From Candidatus Poribacteria bacterium (GTDB lineage: Bacteria; Poribacteria; WGA-4E; WGA-3G), in the NCBI GenBank assembly GCA_022827225.1, contig JAJDTJ010000040.1, positions 1-62,712 of the forward strand: a stretch of 62,712 nucleotides of DNA, read 5' to 3'. Within the stretch, counting starts at the first letter, position 1; each line of letters starts with the position of its first letter. The notes under the pieces are model-generated. The model searched no databases. It was not told the DNA's origin and was given only the letters and a program-made list of their open reading frames with translations. This document shows, piece after piece, positions 50,712 through 59,119 of this stretch. The position numbers and the translations under genes were made by a program.

Positions 50712-53700
50712 ATGCCACACCTCAATATTAAACCCACCCACAAACCTATCAAAAACTACTACGCCGAACTCAAAGAATACGACAGCATCGGCGCGGAGCA
50801 TGAAGGTGCCGTCCGAACCGCATTCCAGAACCTACTCCAACATTACTGCCGACAAGCAGACCTCATCCTCGTCTGCGAAAAGACCCATTACACGCCAGAA
50901 CAAAAACGGATAAAACCCGATGGCGAAGTCGTCGATACTTTCGGGTTACCCTACGGCTATTGGGAAGCAAAGGATACACACGACGATCTCCACGTCGAAG
51001 CAGATAAAAAATTCGCCGCAGGCTACCCGTCCAAAAACATCGTCGTCCAATCGCCGACGCACGCGCTGCTTTATCAGCACGGGCAACTCCAGCTCGACCT
51101 TGACATCACCGAACCGAGAAACCTCGTCCACGTCCTCCAGACATTCTTGGGTTATCAGGAAGAAAACATCTCAGCGTGGCATACCGCCATCTCGGAGTTC
51201 AAAGAGACCGTCCCCGAACTCGGCGAAAAATTAGCAACGCTCATCGGAACCGAACGCCAGAACAATCCACAATTCCAGGAAGCATTTGCCAGCTTCCATC
51301 AGCAGTGCCAGACCTCCATCAACCCGAACCTCTCCATCGCAGCCGTCGAGGAGATGCTCATCCAGCACTTGTTGACCGAACGCATCTTCCGCACCGTCTT
51401 CAACAACCGCGACTTCACACGCCGCAACATCATCGCCCGCGAAATCGAGAACGTCATCGACGCACTCACCTCACAGACATTCGACCGCAACCAGTTCCTG
51501 CAGAGTTTGGACCCGTTCTATATCGCCATCGAACAGACCGCCGCGACCATCACCGACTTCTCACAGAAACAAGGATTCCTCAACACCGTCTACGAGCAGT
51601 TCTTTCAGGGATTCTCCGTCAAGGTAGCAGATACACACGGCATCGTCTACACACCACAACCGATTGTCGATTTCATGGTCAAAAGCGTCGAGCATATCGG
51701 ACAGACCGAGTTCAACCGTTCCCTCTCCGATACCGGTGTGAATATCATCGATCCGTTCGTCGGCACCGGCAACTTCATCGTCCGCATCATGCAGGCACTC
51801 GATCCGATCTCGTTAGAACGGAAGTACACCGCCGACCCACCAGAACTCCAGTGTAACGAAGTGATGCTCCTACCCTACTACATCGCCAGTCTCAACATCG
51901 AGCACGAGTTTTACACAGCAACAAACCGATACGTCCCTTACGAAGGCTTATGCTTAGTGGATACGTTTGAGATGGTAGAAGACAGGCAGCTGCAGCTCCT
52001 CACCGCTGCCAATACTGAACGCGTCGAAAAACAGAAAGAGACCGATATGTTTGTGGTTATCGGTAATCCACCGTACAATGTCGGACAGGTTAACGAGAAC
52101 GACAACAACAGAAATCGGAAGTATGAGACGATGGACCAACGGGTGCGGGAAACATATTCACAGGATTCAAAAGCAACAAATAAAAATGCGCTCTCAGATC
52201 CGTATGTCAAAGCAATCCGATGGGCATTAGATCGGGTTGAAGACGCAGGTGTTGTCGCTTTTGTGACAAACAATAGTTTTCTCGATGGGGTCGCGTTTGA
52301 CGGGATGCGGAAACATCTCGCGGAAGACTGTGAGACAATCTATATCCTCGACTTGGGTGGGAATGCACGGAAAGGGTTAAAGGTCTCCGATGCCAATGTA
52401 TTTGGAATTCGCGTCGGTGTGAGTATCAATCTCTTTGTAAAAAAAAAAGAGAGGTCGTCAGAATCATCGCGTATCTTTTACTATCGCACCGATGACCTAT
52501 GGGACAAAAAACGGAAATTCGGGTTTCTGAGTGAAGGTCAGCATATTGGCAATGTTGAATGGGAATTAATCCAACCGGATACGCGACACACATGGCTCAC
52601 CGAAGGACTCCACACCGAGTTCGATGCCTTCATTCCAATGGGGACCAAACAGGCGAAAGCGACAAAAGGTGAAGCGGTAGATGTGATTTTCAAAACCTAT
52701 AGTCTTGGTGTTACAACAAATCGTGATGTATGGACTTACAATTTCAATCTGAACGGACTTAGCGAGAATATGGTTCAAACAATACAGACTTACAATACGG
52801 AGGTCGATCGCTGGAAACGTCGGATAAATAAGAATGTGAATCTTGATGAATTTGTTATTTCTGATGATAGAAAGCTTAAGTGGAGTGAAACGCTTAAACG
52901 AAATTTACAAAGAGGGCGAACAACCGATTTTTCAGAGGTAAATATCAGAGATGCACTTTATCGTCCATTCACAAAATCCTATCTTTACCTTGACCGGATT
53001 ATGAACGAAAGAGTGCGGGAATTTCCTTCTATTTTCCCAACACCGGACATTGAAATGGAAAATCAGGTGATTTGTATTGCTGGCATCGGTGATAGGAAAG
53101 GCTTCGGCTGTCTTACAACAAATATGATTCCAAGTGTAGATTTAGCATTTGAAAAAACGCAATGCTTCCCATTCTACACCTACGACGAAGACGGCACAAA
53201 CCGCCGCGAAAATATCACCGATTGGGCATTGACCGAATTCCGATCCCACTACAAGGACGACACCATCACCAAGTGGGACATATTCCACTACAACTATGGA
53301 CTCCTCCATCATCCCGCATATCGCCAGAAATACGAAGCGAACCTCAAGCGCGACCTACCACACATCCCGTTTGCCAACGACTTTTGGGGATTCGCAAAAG
53401 CAGGCGCACGGTTAGCAGATCTCCACGTCAACTACGAATCCCAACCCGAATACGATAAACTCAAGTTCGTTCAGAACCCAGACACACCCCTCAATTGGCG
53501 CGTCGAGAAGATGAAACTCACGAAAGACAAAACCCAGATCATCTACAACGATTTCCTCACGCTCGACGGTATCCCAGAAAAGGCACTTGATTACCGGCTC
53601 GGCAACCGTTCCGCGTTAGAGTGGATAATTAATCAATATTGTGTTAAAATAGATAAACGCAGCGGCATCGTCAACGACCCGAACCGAGCAGACGATCCGC

Positions 53701-53801
53701 AATACATCGTCAAACTCATCGGAAAGGTGATTACGGTCAGCCTTGAAACAGTAAAAATCGTTGAAGCACTGCCAGACTTATACAGGAACGATGACTTGTA
53801 G
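50712..53801 (+). CDS. Type ISP/IIG-like restriction-modification enzyme without helicase
   Basis: 1029 residues combining cleavage and N6-adenine methylation. N-terminus: PD-(D/E)xK nuclease signature, Asp70 in KPDGEVVD and Glu85-x-Lys87 in YWEAKD. A helical coupler follows to about 330. The methyltransferase has motif I DPFVGTGNFIVRIM (about 346) and motif IV NPPYNV (about 452). The C-terminal half is a target-recognition region ending ALEWIINQYCV. Classical type ISP enzymes (about 1,600 residues) have a helicase between nuclease and coupler; it is absent here. Codon style changes sharply between about 51950 and 53160 (see findings). No SD next to the ATG. Confidence 0.88.
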   Translation: MPHLNIKPTHKPIKNYYAELKEYDSIGAEHEGAVRTAFQNLLQHYCRQADLILVCEKTHYTPEQKRIKPDGEVVDTFGLPYGYWEAKDTHDDLHVEADKKFAAGYPSKNIVVQSPTHALLYQHGQLQLDLDITEPRNLVHVLQTFLGYQEENISAWHTAISEFKETVPELGEKLATLIGTERQNNPQFQEAFASFHQQCQTSINPNLSIAAVEEMLIQHLLTERIFRTVFNNRDFTRRNIIAREIENVIDALTSQTFDRNQFLQSLDPFYIAIEQTAATITDFSQKQGFLNTVYEQFFQGFSVKVADTHGIVYTPQPIVDFMVKSVEHIGQTEFNRSLSDTGVNIIDPFVGTGNFIVRIMQALDPISLERKYTADPPELQCNEVMLLPYYIASLNIEHEFYTATNRYVPYEGLCLVDTFEMVEDRQLQLLTAANTERVEKQKETDMFVVIGNPPYNVGQVNENDNNRNRKYETMDQRVRETYSQDSKATNKNALSDPYVKAIRWALDRVEDAGVVAFVTNNSFLDGVAFDGMRKHLAEDCETIYILDLGGNARKGLKVSDANVFGIRVGVSINLFVKKKERSSESSRIFYYRTDDLWDKKRKFGFLSEGQHIGNVEWELIQPDTRHTWLTEGLHTEFDAFIPMGTKQAKATKGEAVDVIFKTYSLGVTTNRDVWTYNFNLNGLSENMVQTIQTYNTEVDRWKRRINKNVNLDEFVISDDRKLKWSETLKRNLQRGRTTDFSEVNIRDALYRPFTKSYLYLDRIMNERVREFPSIFPTPDIEMENQVICIAGIGDRKGFGCLTTNMIPSVDLAFEKTQCFPFYTYDEDGTNRRENITDWALTEFRSHYKDDTITKWDIFHYNYGLLHHPAYRQKYEANLKRDLPHIPFANDFWGFAKAGARLADLHVNYESQPEYDKLKFVQNPDTPLNWRVEKMKLTKDKTQIIYNDFLTLDGIPEKALDYRLGNRSALEWIINQYCVKIDKRSGIVNDPNRADDPQYIVKLIGKVITVSLETVKIVEALPDLYRNDDL

Positions 53802-53920
53802 CACAAACTTTATGAAGTTTAAGAATTTAATTCAGTAATGCATCAATAGCCTCTTGGTAGGAGCGAGTGTTTTTGCTTGGGTGTTTCTTGTCGCTCGCGA
53901 TCTTTGCTGCGCTCGCGATC
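53798..53920. repeat. Hairpin remnant and REP-like repeat after the R-M gene
   Basis: 53798-53821 is a degenerate GTAGCACAAACT / AGTTT hairpin overlapping the R-M stop. 53857-53920 is GGTAGGAGCGAGT, a GTTTTTGCTTGGGTG insert, and two GCTCGCGATC half-sites. The remaining bases to 54051 show no gene. Confidence 0.6.
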
Positions 53921-54051
53921 TTTAACGATTACCGAAATATTTATTTAATCTTCATTAAGTTTGTGCCGTATGTTTCATTGGCTAAATGTAAAATTGGCTA
54001 TGGTCTATAGAGCTCCTAACAGACAACGCGTTTTCTAAAAGGAGGATAAAA

Positions 54052-54726
54052 GTGCAGCTAAAAAAGGTACACCTCTACATCATCTTCTTTTTCGTTTTAT
54101 TCCCTATTACTGCCTACTCTCAGACAAGTTTATACAAACTATCGAAAGGCAAAACAGGACTTGGACTCGGGGTTAGCACAACCGAAAATATTAACACAAT
54201 AATCGGTAACCTTGATTATGGCGTCGATAAGGATTTAAGGGTCTCTTTCATAGGCGGGATCGGACTTATTGAAGATGATACGTACAGTAGTTCGTTTGAA
54301 ATTCCGCCAGCGCCTACAGTTGGACTGTCGATCGTCCGAATTAACACGTTAGCGGAAACAGGCTTAGATTATTTTCTCAACGGAAGTTTTAGGGCTATGT
54401 TTTCCCGGGTTGTTCGCGCGACTACGCATGAAACATTCGCCAAAACACGGATGCTCGGACTGACTGGCGGGGGTGGTGTCTTGAAACGGTTGGAGACGAA
54501 ATCAGGATGGAGTCTAACCCCATTTTTTGGCGTATATTATTCAAATGCTTGGGATGTTACAGAGCGGCAATGGACAGAAATTGAAGAAACTGTGAGCGAT
54601 AGTAATATGTTAGGAGAAGCAGGCGTAGAAGTTCAGATGTCCCGCACCACAAGCGTAATCGGGTCTATTCTATTCTCTTTTGAAAGAGCTGATACCACTT
54701 TGAGTATCGCGATAAACCTTCATTAA
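54052..54726 (+). CDS. Outer-membrane beta-barrel-like protein
   Basis: 224 residues from a GTG with a strong SD (AAAGGAGG). A signal peptide ends at AYSQ (about 23-24). The mature part alternates polar and aromatic/aliphatic residues in short strands (GKTGLGLGVSTTE, YGVDKDLRVSFIGGIG, LFSFERADTTLSIAINL) and ends in strand-like sequence, as expected of an 8-10 stranded barrel. No specific family recognised. It may form a pair with the membrane protein downstream. Confidence 0.65.
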   Translation: MQLKKVHLYIIFFFVLFPITAYSQTSLYKLSKGKTGLGLGVSTTENINTIIGNLDYGVDKDLRVSFIGGIGLIEDDTYSSSFEIPPAPTVGLSIVRINTLAETGLDYFLNGSFRAMFSRVVRATTHETFAKTRMLGLTGGGGVLKRLETKSGWSLTPFFGVYYSNAWDVTERQWTEIEETVSDSNMLGEAGVEVQMSRTTSVIGSILFSFERADTTLSIAINLH

Positions 54727-54786
54727 CCTAAGCGTAATAGATAATCGAGCGATTTTTTGTAAAGCAACAGGGTCAAGGTGAAAGTC

Positions 54787-55548
54787 ATGGGAATCATAAC
54801 TTGGCTAAACACAAATAGTGGTGCGGTAATAGGGATTGCCATTGTTATACTTGCGAGTGTCATTGGTTATTACGTCTATCTGACGTGGCGGCTGCTGAAA
54901 GCGGGGAACACACCTGAGATTGTTATCTCTTTACGTCCTCATCAAGCACACGTTCAGCTCGTTATGCTCTGCATAGAGAATATAGGGACAGGAGCAGCGT
55001 ATGATCTACAGTTCGCAACAAATCCCACTTCTATACCTAATCTCGACGTGCCTTTTGAGAAAATTGGTTTTCTCAAAAGCGGAATTGCTTACTTTGAACC
55101 GGGACGAAAAATTGAACAATTTATCGCCAGTGTGACAAACAAGTTTGATGACCTAAAACAGATGCCATTTGAGGTCAGTTTAACATATAGGGATTCAGTT
55201 AACCAGAAACATGAACGCGCATTTCAACTTGATTTTGGTGTGAATGAAGGTTTCTCACAAATCGACAAACCACCGCTGTTTGAAATTGCCAAAGCTACGA
55301 GAGATATCCAAAGGGATATACGCAGTATTGCCACCGGTATGCATAAACCCATAATTCTTACGGAAACTGTGTCTGAGCATCGTTTGAGGCAGCGTGTCAA
55401 TGCCTTGGAGAGTCGGATAGAACAACTTCCTAACGAGGTTCAAGAGGAAATTTTACAGGAATTAACCATTGTTGTCACTAAGCGAGAGCGAGAATTGCAG
55501 GAAAAGGATCAAAGTGAAGAGACAATAACGGTAGAAAATTTGTCATAA
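54787..55548 (+). CDS. Bitopic membrane protein of unknown function
   Basis: 253 residues from the ATG at 54787, which has AAGGTGA five bases upstream; a GTG at 54778 is in frame. One transmembrane helix (about 12-33) anchors a beta-sandwich-like domain (HVQLVMLCIENIGTGAAYDLQF). A coiled coil at the C-terminus (about 200-240) contains HRLRQRVNALESRIEQL. The domain resembles bacterial sensory or adhesive beta-sandwiches, but no name can be given. It precedes a toxin-antitoxin pair. Confidence 0.6.
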   Translation: MGIITWLNTNSGAVIGIAIVILASVIGYYVYLTWRLLKAGNTPEIVISLRPHQAHVQLVMLCIENIGTGAAYDLQFATNPTSIPNLDVPFEKIGFLKSGIAYFEPGRKIEQFIASVTNKFDDLKQMPFEVSLTYRDSVNQKHERAFQLDFGVNEGFSQIDKPPLFEIAKATRDIQRDIRSIATGMHKPIILTETVSEHRLRQRVNALESRIEQLPNEVQEEILQELTIVVTKRERELQEKDQSEETITVENLS

Positions 55549-55564
55549 AAAGGAGGTGAAATAA

Positions 55565-55789
55565 GTGCCAATTACAATTTATATCCACTCTAACAACGGT
55601 TTTGTTATAGAGGTTCCTGATGGCACGGAGGAGCCGTTAGTAGAGCACAATCGACAGTTATCACTTAAGGAACGTCTGGCTCTCTTAGACGCATTCGCAG
55701 ATAAATTTACGGAGCTTGTCGGTCCTGATGTCCCGCCATTATCAGATTACGCTGTCAGTCGCGAAGGGATATACCAAGATCACCCATAG
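55565..55789 (+). CDS. Putative antitoxin of a PIN-type module
   Basis: 74 residues from a GTG behind AAAGGAGGTG. It lies 2 bases before a PIN-domain gene, the usual position of a VapB-type antitoxin. The sequence (MPITIYIHSNNGFVIEVPDG, then LSLKERLALLDAFADKFTEL) does not fit the AbrB, RHH or Phd folds I know. A beta-strand pair followed by a helix is likely. Role inferred from position only. Confidence 0.6.
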   Translation: MPITIYIHSNNGFVIEVPDGTEEPLVEHNRQLSLKERLALLDAFADKFTELVGPDVPPLSDYAVSREGIYQDHP

Positions 55790-55791
55790 TC

Positions 55792-56235
55792 ATGATTTAT
55801 TTAATGGATACCAATGTTTTATTAGGAGCCGCACATCGTGCTGATGACCGTTATTCAATTGTTCAAGAAGCTGTCCATAAATTGTGGGCAAATGATCATG
55901 AACTACGGACGACATCGCAAAATTTCGCGGAATTCTGGAACGTATCAACTCGACCCACTGATCGCAACGGTTTTGGACGAACACCTGTTGAAACAGATGA
56001 CCTATTGAAAGATTTAGAGGAATTTTTCTCGTTGCTACCCGATTCACCTGAAGTCTATCCGATATGGAGATGGCTTGTCGTAAATTACGATGTATCCGGT
56101 GTTCAGGTTCACGATGCCCGGTTGGCTGCGTCAATGGTTGCTCATAACGTAACGCATATCCTAACTTTCAACATAACAGATTTTCAACGCTATACGGATG
56201 AAGGAATTGTCGCTGTTGATCCAGCAGCGGTTTAG
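55792..56235 (+). CDS. PIN-domain ribonuclease toxin (VapC-like)
   Basis: 147-residue PIN domain. Acidic residues expected to hold Mg2+ are in MDTNVLL (Asp6), NFAEFWN (Glu), VHDARLAASM (Asp) and FNITDF (Asp). The segment WNVSTRPTDRNGFG is typical of a PIN subgroup common in cyanobacteria and poribacteria-like genomes. As a VapC-type enzyme it would cut a structured RNA and be inhibited by the upstream 74-residue protein. Length is normal, all four acidic positions present. Confidence 0.88.
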   Translation: MIYLMDTNVLLGAAHRADDRYSIVQEAVHKLWANDHELRTTSQNFAEFWNVSTRPTDRNGFGRTPVETDDLLKDLEEFFSLLPDSPEVYPIWRWLVVNYDVSGVQVHDARLAASMVAHNVTHILTFNITDFQRYTDEGIVAVDPAAV

Positions 56236-56253
56236 TTATCAATAGAAAAAAAA

Positions 56254-57186
56254 ATGCACCAATTTTTTACATACACACTCGTCATCTTATTTATTTTTGC
56301 GTGTCTGTCTGTTGCAGCAGATAACACGGACATCCATGAGAACGCAGGCACCCGCGCTATGACCTTCCTCAAGATCGGGGTCGGCGCGGAGGCGATCGGG
56401 ATGGGAGAATCCCAAGTCGCCGCAACCGATGACCTATACGCCTCCTATTGGAACCCCGCAGGTCTCGCAAAACTTCAAAAACCGCAACTCGCACTCATGC
56501 ACAACGAATGGTTCGCCGGAATCAATCACGAATTCGTCGGCATCGCACTGCCCGTCGGAAATATCGGCACCATCGGTCTGAGTTCGAGTTACCTATCCTT
56601 CGGGGATTTACAGGGACGGGACAGTGAAGGAAACGAGACAACGATTTTCCGTCCTTACGATCTCGCTGTCATCCTCTCTTATGCCCGCAACTTTAGCAGT
56701 GCTATCGCTTTCGGCGCGAACGCGAAATTCTTACGAGAACAGATCGCCGACGAAACCGGCAACGGCATCGCCTTTGATTTCGGAGCGTTGTACACCTTTC
56801 CTCAAATGCCACTCTCACTCGGTTTCAACGCGCAGCACCTCGGCCCGCGTGTGAGATTTATTGAGGAGGCGTTCGGTTTACCTGTCACCTTCAGGCTCGG
56901 CGCAGCTTACAGACTCTTAAACGACGCTCTCACCCTAACCAGCGACATCATCCGTCCCTCCGACAACGACATCGCTATCGCTGCCGGAGCAGGCTACACC
57001 ATCGCGAATATCTTACAACTCCGTACCGGCTATAACTACCAGATCGGCGGCAACGATTTAGGCGCGATTTCCGGACTCACAGGCGGTTTCGGACTCACAC
57101 TGCGGCAGTTCCAAGTCGATTACGCACTCGTACCCTTCGGCGTACTCGGAATGACACATCGGTTCTCATTAGTCGCCAGTTTTTAG
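56254..57186 (+). CDS. PorV/UPF0164-family outer-membrane barrel (second copy)
   Basis: 310 residues. A signal peptide (about 1-21) is followed by AMTFLKIGVGAEAIGMGESQ and YASYWNPAGLAKL, the PorV-type hallmark, then repeated strands and an aromatic end (VASF). Compared with 41164 it is shorter by 65 residues but has the same N-terminal pattern. It probably serves protein secretion or hydrophobic-molecule transport at the outer membrane. It begins 18 bases after the PIN toxin stop; no functional link implied. Confidence 0.88.
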   Translation: MHQFFTYTLVILFIFACLSVAADNTDIHENAGTRAMTFLKIGVGAEAIGMGESQVAATDDLYASYWNPAGLAKLQKPQLALMHNEWFAGINHEFVGIALPVGNIGTIGLSSSYLSFGDLQGRDSEGNETTIFRPYDLAVILSYARNFSSAIAFGANAKFLREQIADETGNGIAFDFGALYTFPQMPLSLGFNAQHLGPRVRFIEEAFGLPVTFRLGAAYRLLNDALTLTSDIIRPSDNDIAIAAGAGYTIANILQLRTGYNYQIGGNDLGAISGLTGGFGLTLRQFQVDYALVPFGVLGMTHRFSLVASF

Positions 57187-57204
57187 CATCGGATACCTCT
57201 TGTA

Positions 57205-57290
57205 TTGTAGGAGCGAGTGTTTTTGCTTAGGGTATTTGCTTGGGTATTTCTGCGTATTTCTTGTCGCTCGCGATCGTTATGCCCGCGATC
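57205..57290. repeat. REP-like repeat between convergent genes
   Basis: TTGTAGGAGCGAGTG, a run of GTATTTGCTTGGG-type inserts, then TCGCTCGCGATC and CCGCGATC. It lies just between the convergent ends of the PorV-like and amidotransferase genes, where it may act as a transcription boundary. Confidence 0.6.
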
Positions 57291-57291
57291 C

Positions 57292-57987
57292 TTATGATGA
57301 CGACGCAGCATGAATAAATGCCGCAAATAATTTACGTCTATGTTCGCGAAATTCGGGCGTTTTGGTCATCCGTTCAGGGTGATATTGCACACCAATCACA
57401 AACCGTTTTGATGGGTTTTCTATCGCCTCAATAATACCGTCTGCCCTGCAACGTGCCGTCACAACAAATCCGTCGCCTATATTGTTCACGGCTTGGTGAT
57501 GTGAGGAATTAACTTCATCTATCTCTGCCTCGACAATCTCGATTAACTGACTGTCTCTTATCTCAATTTCATGCCGTGAATCCTCATTGTCTACCTGTGT
57601 ATGTATAAGGGCATCTTGTCGGTATTCCTCGTGGATATCTTGGTATAGGCTACCGCCCATTGCGACGCTCATCACCTGAATCCCGCGGCAGATACCGAAA
57701 ACGGGCATATCATCCGCTATTGCCTTTTGACAGAGTGGTATCTCCAACGCGTCGCGGTTTTCGTTAACATATTTAAGGGTTGGATGGTACGGTTCACCGA
57801 AATTATCAGGATGGATGTCGCCACCACCCGTCAGCAAAAGCCCATCAATACCAGCGTAAGCGTCTTTTGATATGCCCGGGTATAATGTGCGAGGTATACC
57901 ACAGAACTCGCTAATTGCCTTGATATAATTGTTAGAAGGATCGTTGTTAATATTGGATAAAAATGTGATTCCGATAATAGGTGCCAT
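57292..57987 (-). CDS. Class I glutamine amidotransferase (gamma-glutamyl-GABA hydrolase-like, peptidase C26)
   Basis: 231 residues. The nucleophile Cys is in PVFGICRGIQVM, the catalytic His in IGVQYHPERM and the Glu three residues on; the SSHHQAVNNIGDG segment is typical of PuuD-type gamma-glutamyl hydrolases. It would split gamma-glutamyl amides such as gamma-glutamyl-GABA. A GLLLTGGGDIHP segment completes the family pattern. No putrescine-pathway genes are adjacent, so substrate is open. Confidence 0.92.
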   Translation of the reverse strand: MAPIIGITFLSNINNDPSNNYIKAISEFCGIPRTLYPGISKDAYAGIDGLLLTGGGDIHPDNFGEPYHPTLKYVNENRDALEIPLCQKAIADDMPVFGICRGIQVMSVAMGGSLYQDIHEEYRQDALIHTQVDNEDSRHEIEIRDSQLIEIVEAEIDEVNSSHHQAVNNIGDGFVVTARCRADGIIEAIENPSKRFVIGVQYHPERMTKTPEFREHRRKLFAAFIHAASSS

Positions 57988-58177
57988 ATATGAAAGTCTC
58001 CTTTTATTTTTCTTAAATTATACCCTATTTTGACAGCAAATAACAACTTTCTCTTAACAGTACTCAATTAACAATCCTTCCTAAAACAGAACGTGATTCA
58101 TCAAAGCATCTCTTAACTAAGTACTGAAAACTGAAAGGTTTTCGCAGAAAACCGTACTTATAACCTTTAAATCACAT
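57988..58177. repeat. Intergenic region with heptamer-hairpin element, copy 3
   Basis: 58121-58165: GTACTGAAAACTGAAA, a hairpin at 58137-58153 (GGTTTT / AAAACC, closing C-GCA-G), then GTACTTATAACC. The stem replaces the A-T pair of copies 1 and 2 by G-C on both sides, a compensatory change. Confidence 0.72.
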
Positions 58178-58206
58178 TTGCATTACAAAGAAATGCGTGG
58201 TATAAT
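58178..58206 (+). promoter_or_regulatory. Promoter of the PmoA-like gene
   Basis: TTGCAT (58178-58183), 17-base spacer, TATAAT (58201-58206). With a start at about 58213 the leader would be under 10 bases and without an SD, so the mRNA may be nearly leaderless. Confidence 0.6.
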
Positions 58207-58221
58207 TAGCATATAACGATT

Positions 58222-58989
58222 ATGCTAAAACACGAAGCCACCGAAACAACGTTATCTATTACAGAAGACGGCGAGCCGATACTCACCTGTTATTACGGCG
58301 ATGTCGCAAATTCACCGTCCCTGCATCCGGTCTATGCACCGGATGGACAGATAGTGACCGTTGATACGACCTTTGGGCAGGCGTATCCACCGGGGATATC
58401 TTTCTCACTCGGAACCGTCAGCGGCGGACAGTATAATGGACAAGTATTATCCCGAAAATGGGTGGCATCTTCAGAGTCGTTTTCTATCGACTCAACGTGG
58501 GAAGATGCAACCGGACCGTTCCTTATGGAAACGTATCGGGTAGAAGTTCACCCACAACAGAACGAGGTGCAGATCATAGATATAAAAATCTCACTACGCG
58601 CACCGAGGCGTTCTCTCGAATTGACCGGTGATGTCGGACTCGGGTACCACGCCGTTGAGATGGAACACCGCAAGGCTGTGGACGCAGACACACGGATGGG
58701 TGAATTAGAAGTGAACGGAAAGGTGTCAGCATGGGGAACGCTCTCCGGTCTCACCGCCGCTGAGCAGGCACCCGTCGGTGTCGCCATTTTCCCGCATCCA
58801 GCAAACGGTAAGACAACCTTCTTTGCTGAGGACGCATCGTTCGGATACCTATTCGCACAGGCAGCACCGCTCGTCGTCAGCACCGTAATGATGCGCACCC
58901 TAAAATACCGTGTCCTCGCGTATGCTGGGGATCTGTTCACTGTGGACGTATCGGAATACTACAAAGACTACACGAATACAGCGGAATAG
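58222..58989 (+). CDS. PmoA-like (DUF6807) protein
   Basis: 255 residues. Landmarks of the PmoA/DUF6807 family: LHPVYAPDGQIVT near the N-terminus, then beta-sandwich strands (FLMETYRVEVHP), HRKAVDADTRMGEL, and VAIFPHPANGK with LRVLAYAGD-like text in the last third. The family name comes from a proposed methane oxygenase tie that is not supported; many members occur in sugar-degradation loci. Role unknown. A short leader promoter lies 16 bases upstream. Confidence 0.78.
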   Translation: MLKHEATETTLSITEDGEPILTCYYGDVANSPSLHPVYAPDGQIVTVDTTFGQAYPPGISFSLGTVSGGQYNGQVLSRKWVASSESFSIDSTWEDATGPFLMETYRVEVHPQQNEVQIIDIKISLRAPRRSLELTGDVGLGYHAVEMEHRKAVDADTRMGELEVNGKVSAWGTLSGLTAAEQAPVGVAIFPHPANGKTTFFAEDASFGYLFAQAAPLVVSTVMMRTLKYRVLAYAGDLFTVDVSEYYKDYTNTAE

Positions 58990-58993
58990 CCGT

Positions 58994-59114
58994 CAGCAGT
59001 CGGCAGTCGGGGCGGTTTTTCTACGAAAAACCTTTCGGCTCTCGGTAAGAAGGATTCGGTTTATCCGCACCCTCTTAGCCGATAGCCAATTGCTGAAAGC
59101 CGAAAGCCATTAAG
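58994..59114. repeat. Heptamer-hairpin element, variant copy 4
   Basis: 58994-59010 is two GCAGTCG heptamers; 59014-59032 is a hairpin GGTTTTT / AAAAACC closing C-TAC-G. 59077-59110 is AGCCGAT AGCCAAT TGCTGAA AGCCGAA AGCC. It fills the gap to miaB and lies directly before its start. Confidence 0.65.
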
Positions 59115-59119
59115 AAACT

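Noticed and set aside
51176..51856. 226-residue Arg/His-rich frame inside the R-M gene
   Set aside because: Composition (runs of R, H, T) is typical of an out-of-frame shadow of a C-rich gene; the R-M frame covers it completely.
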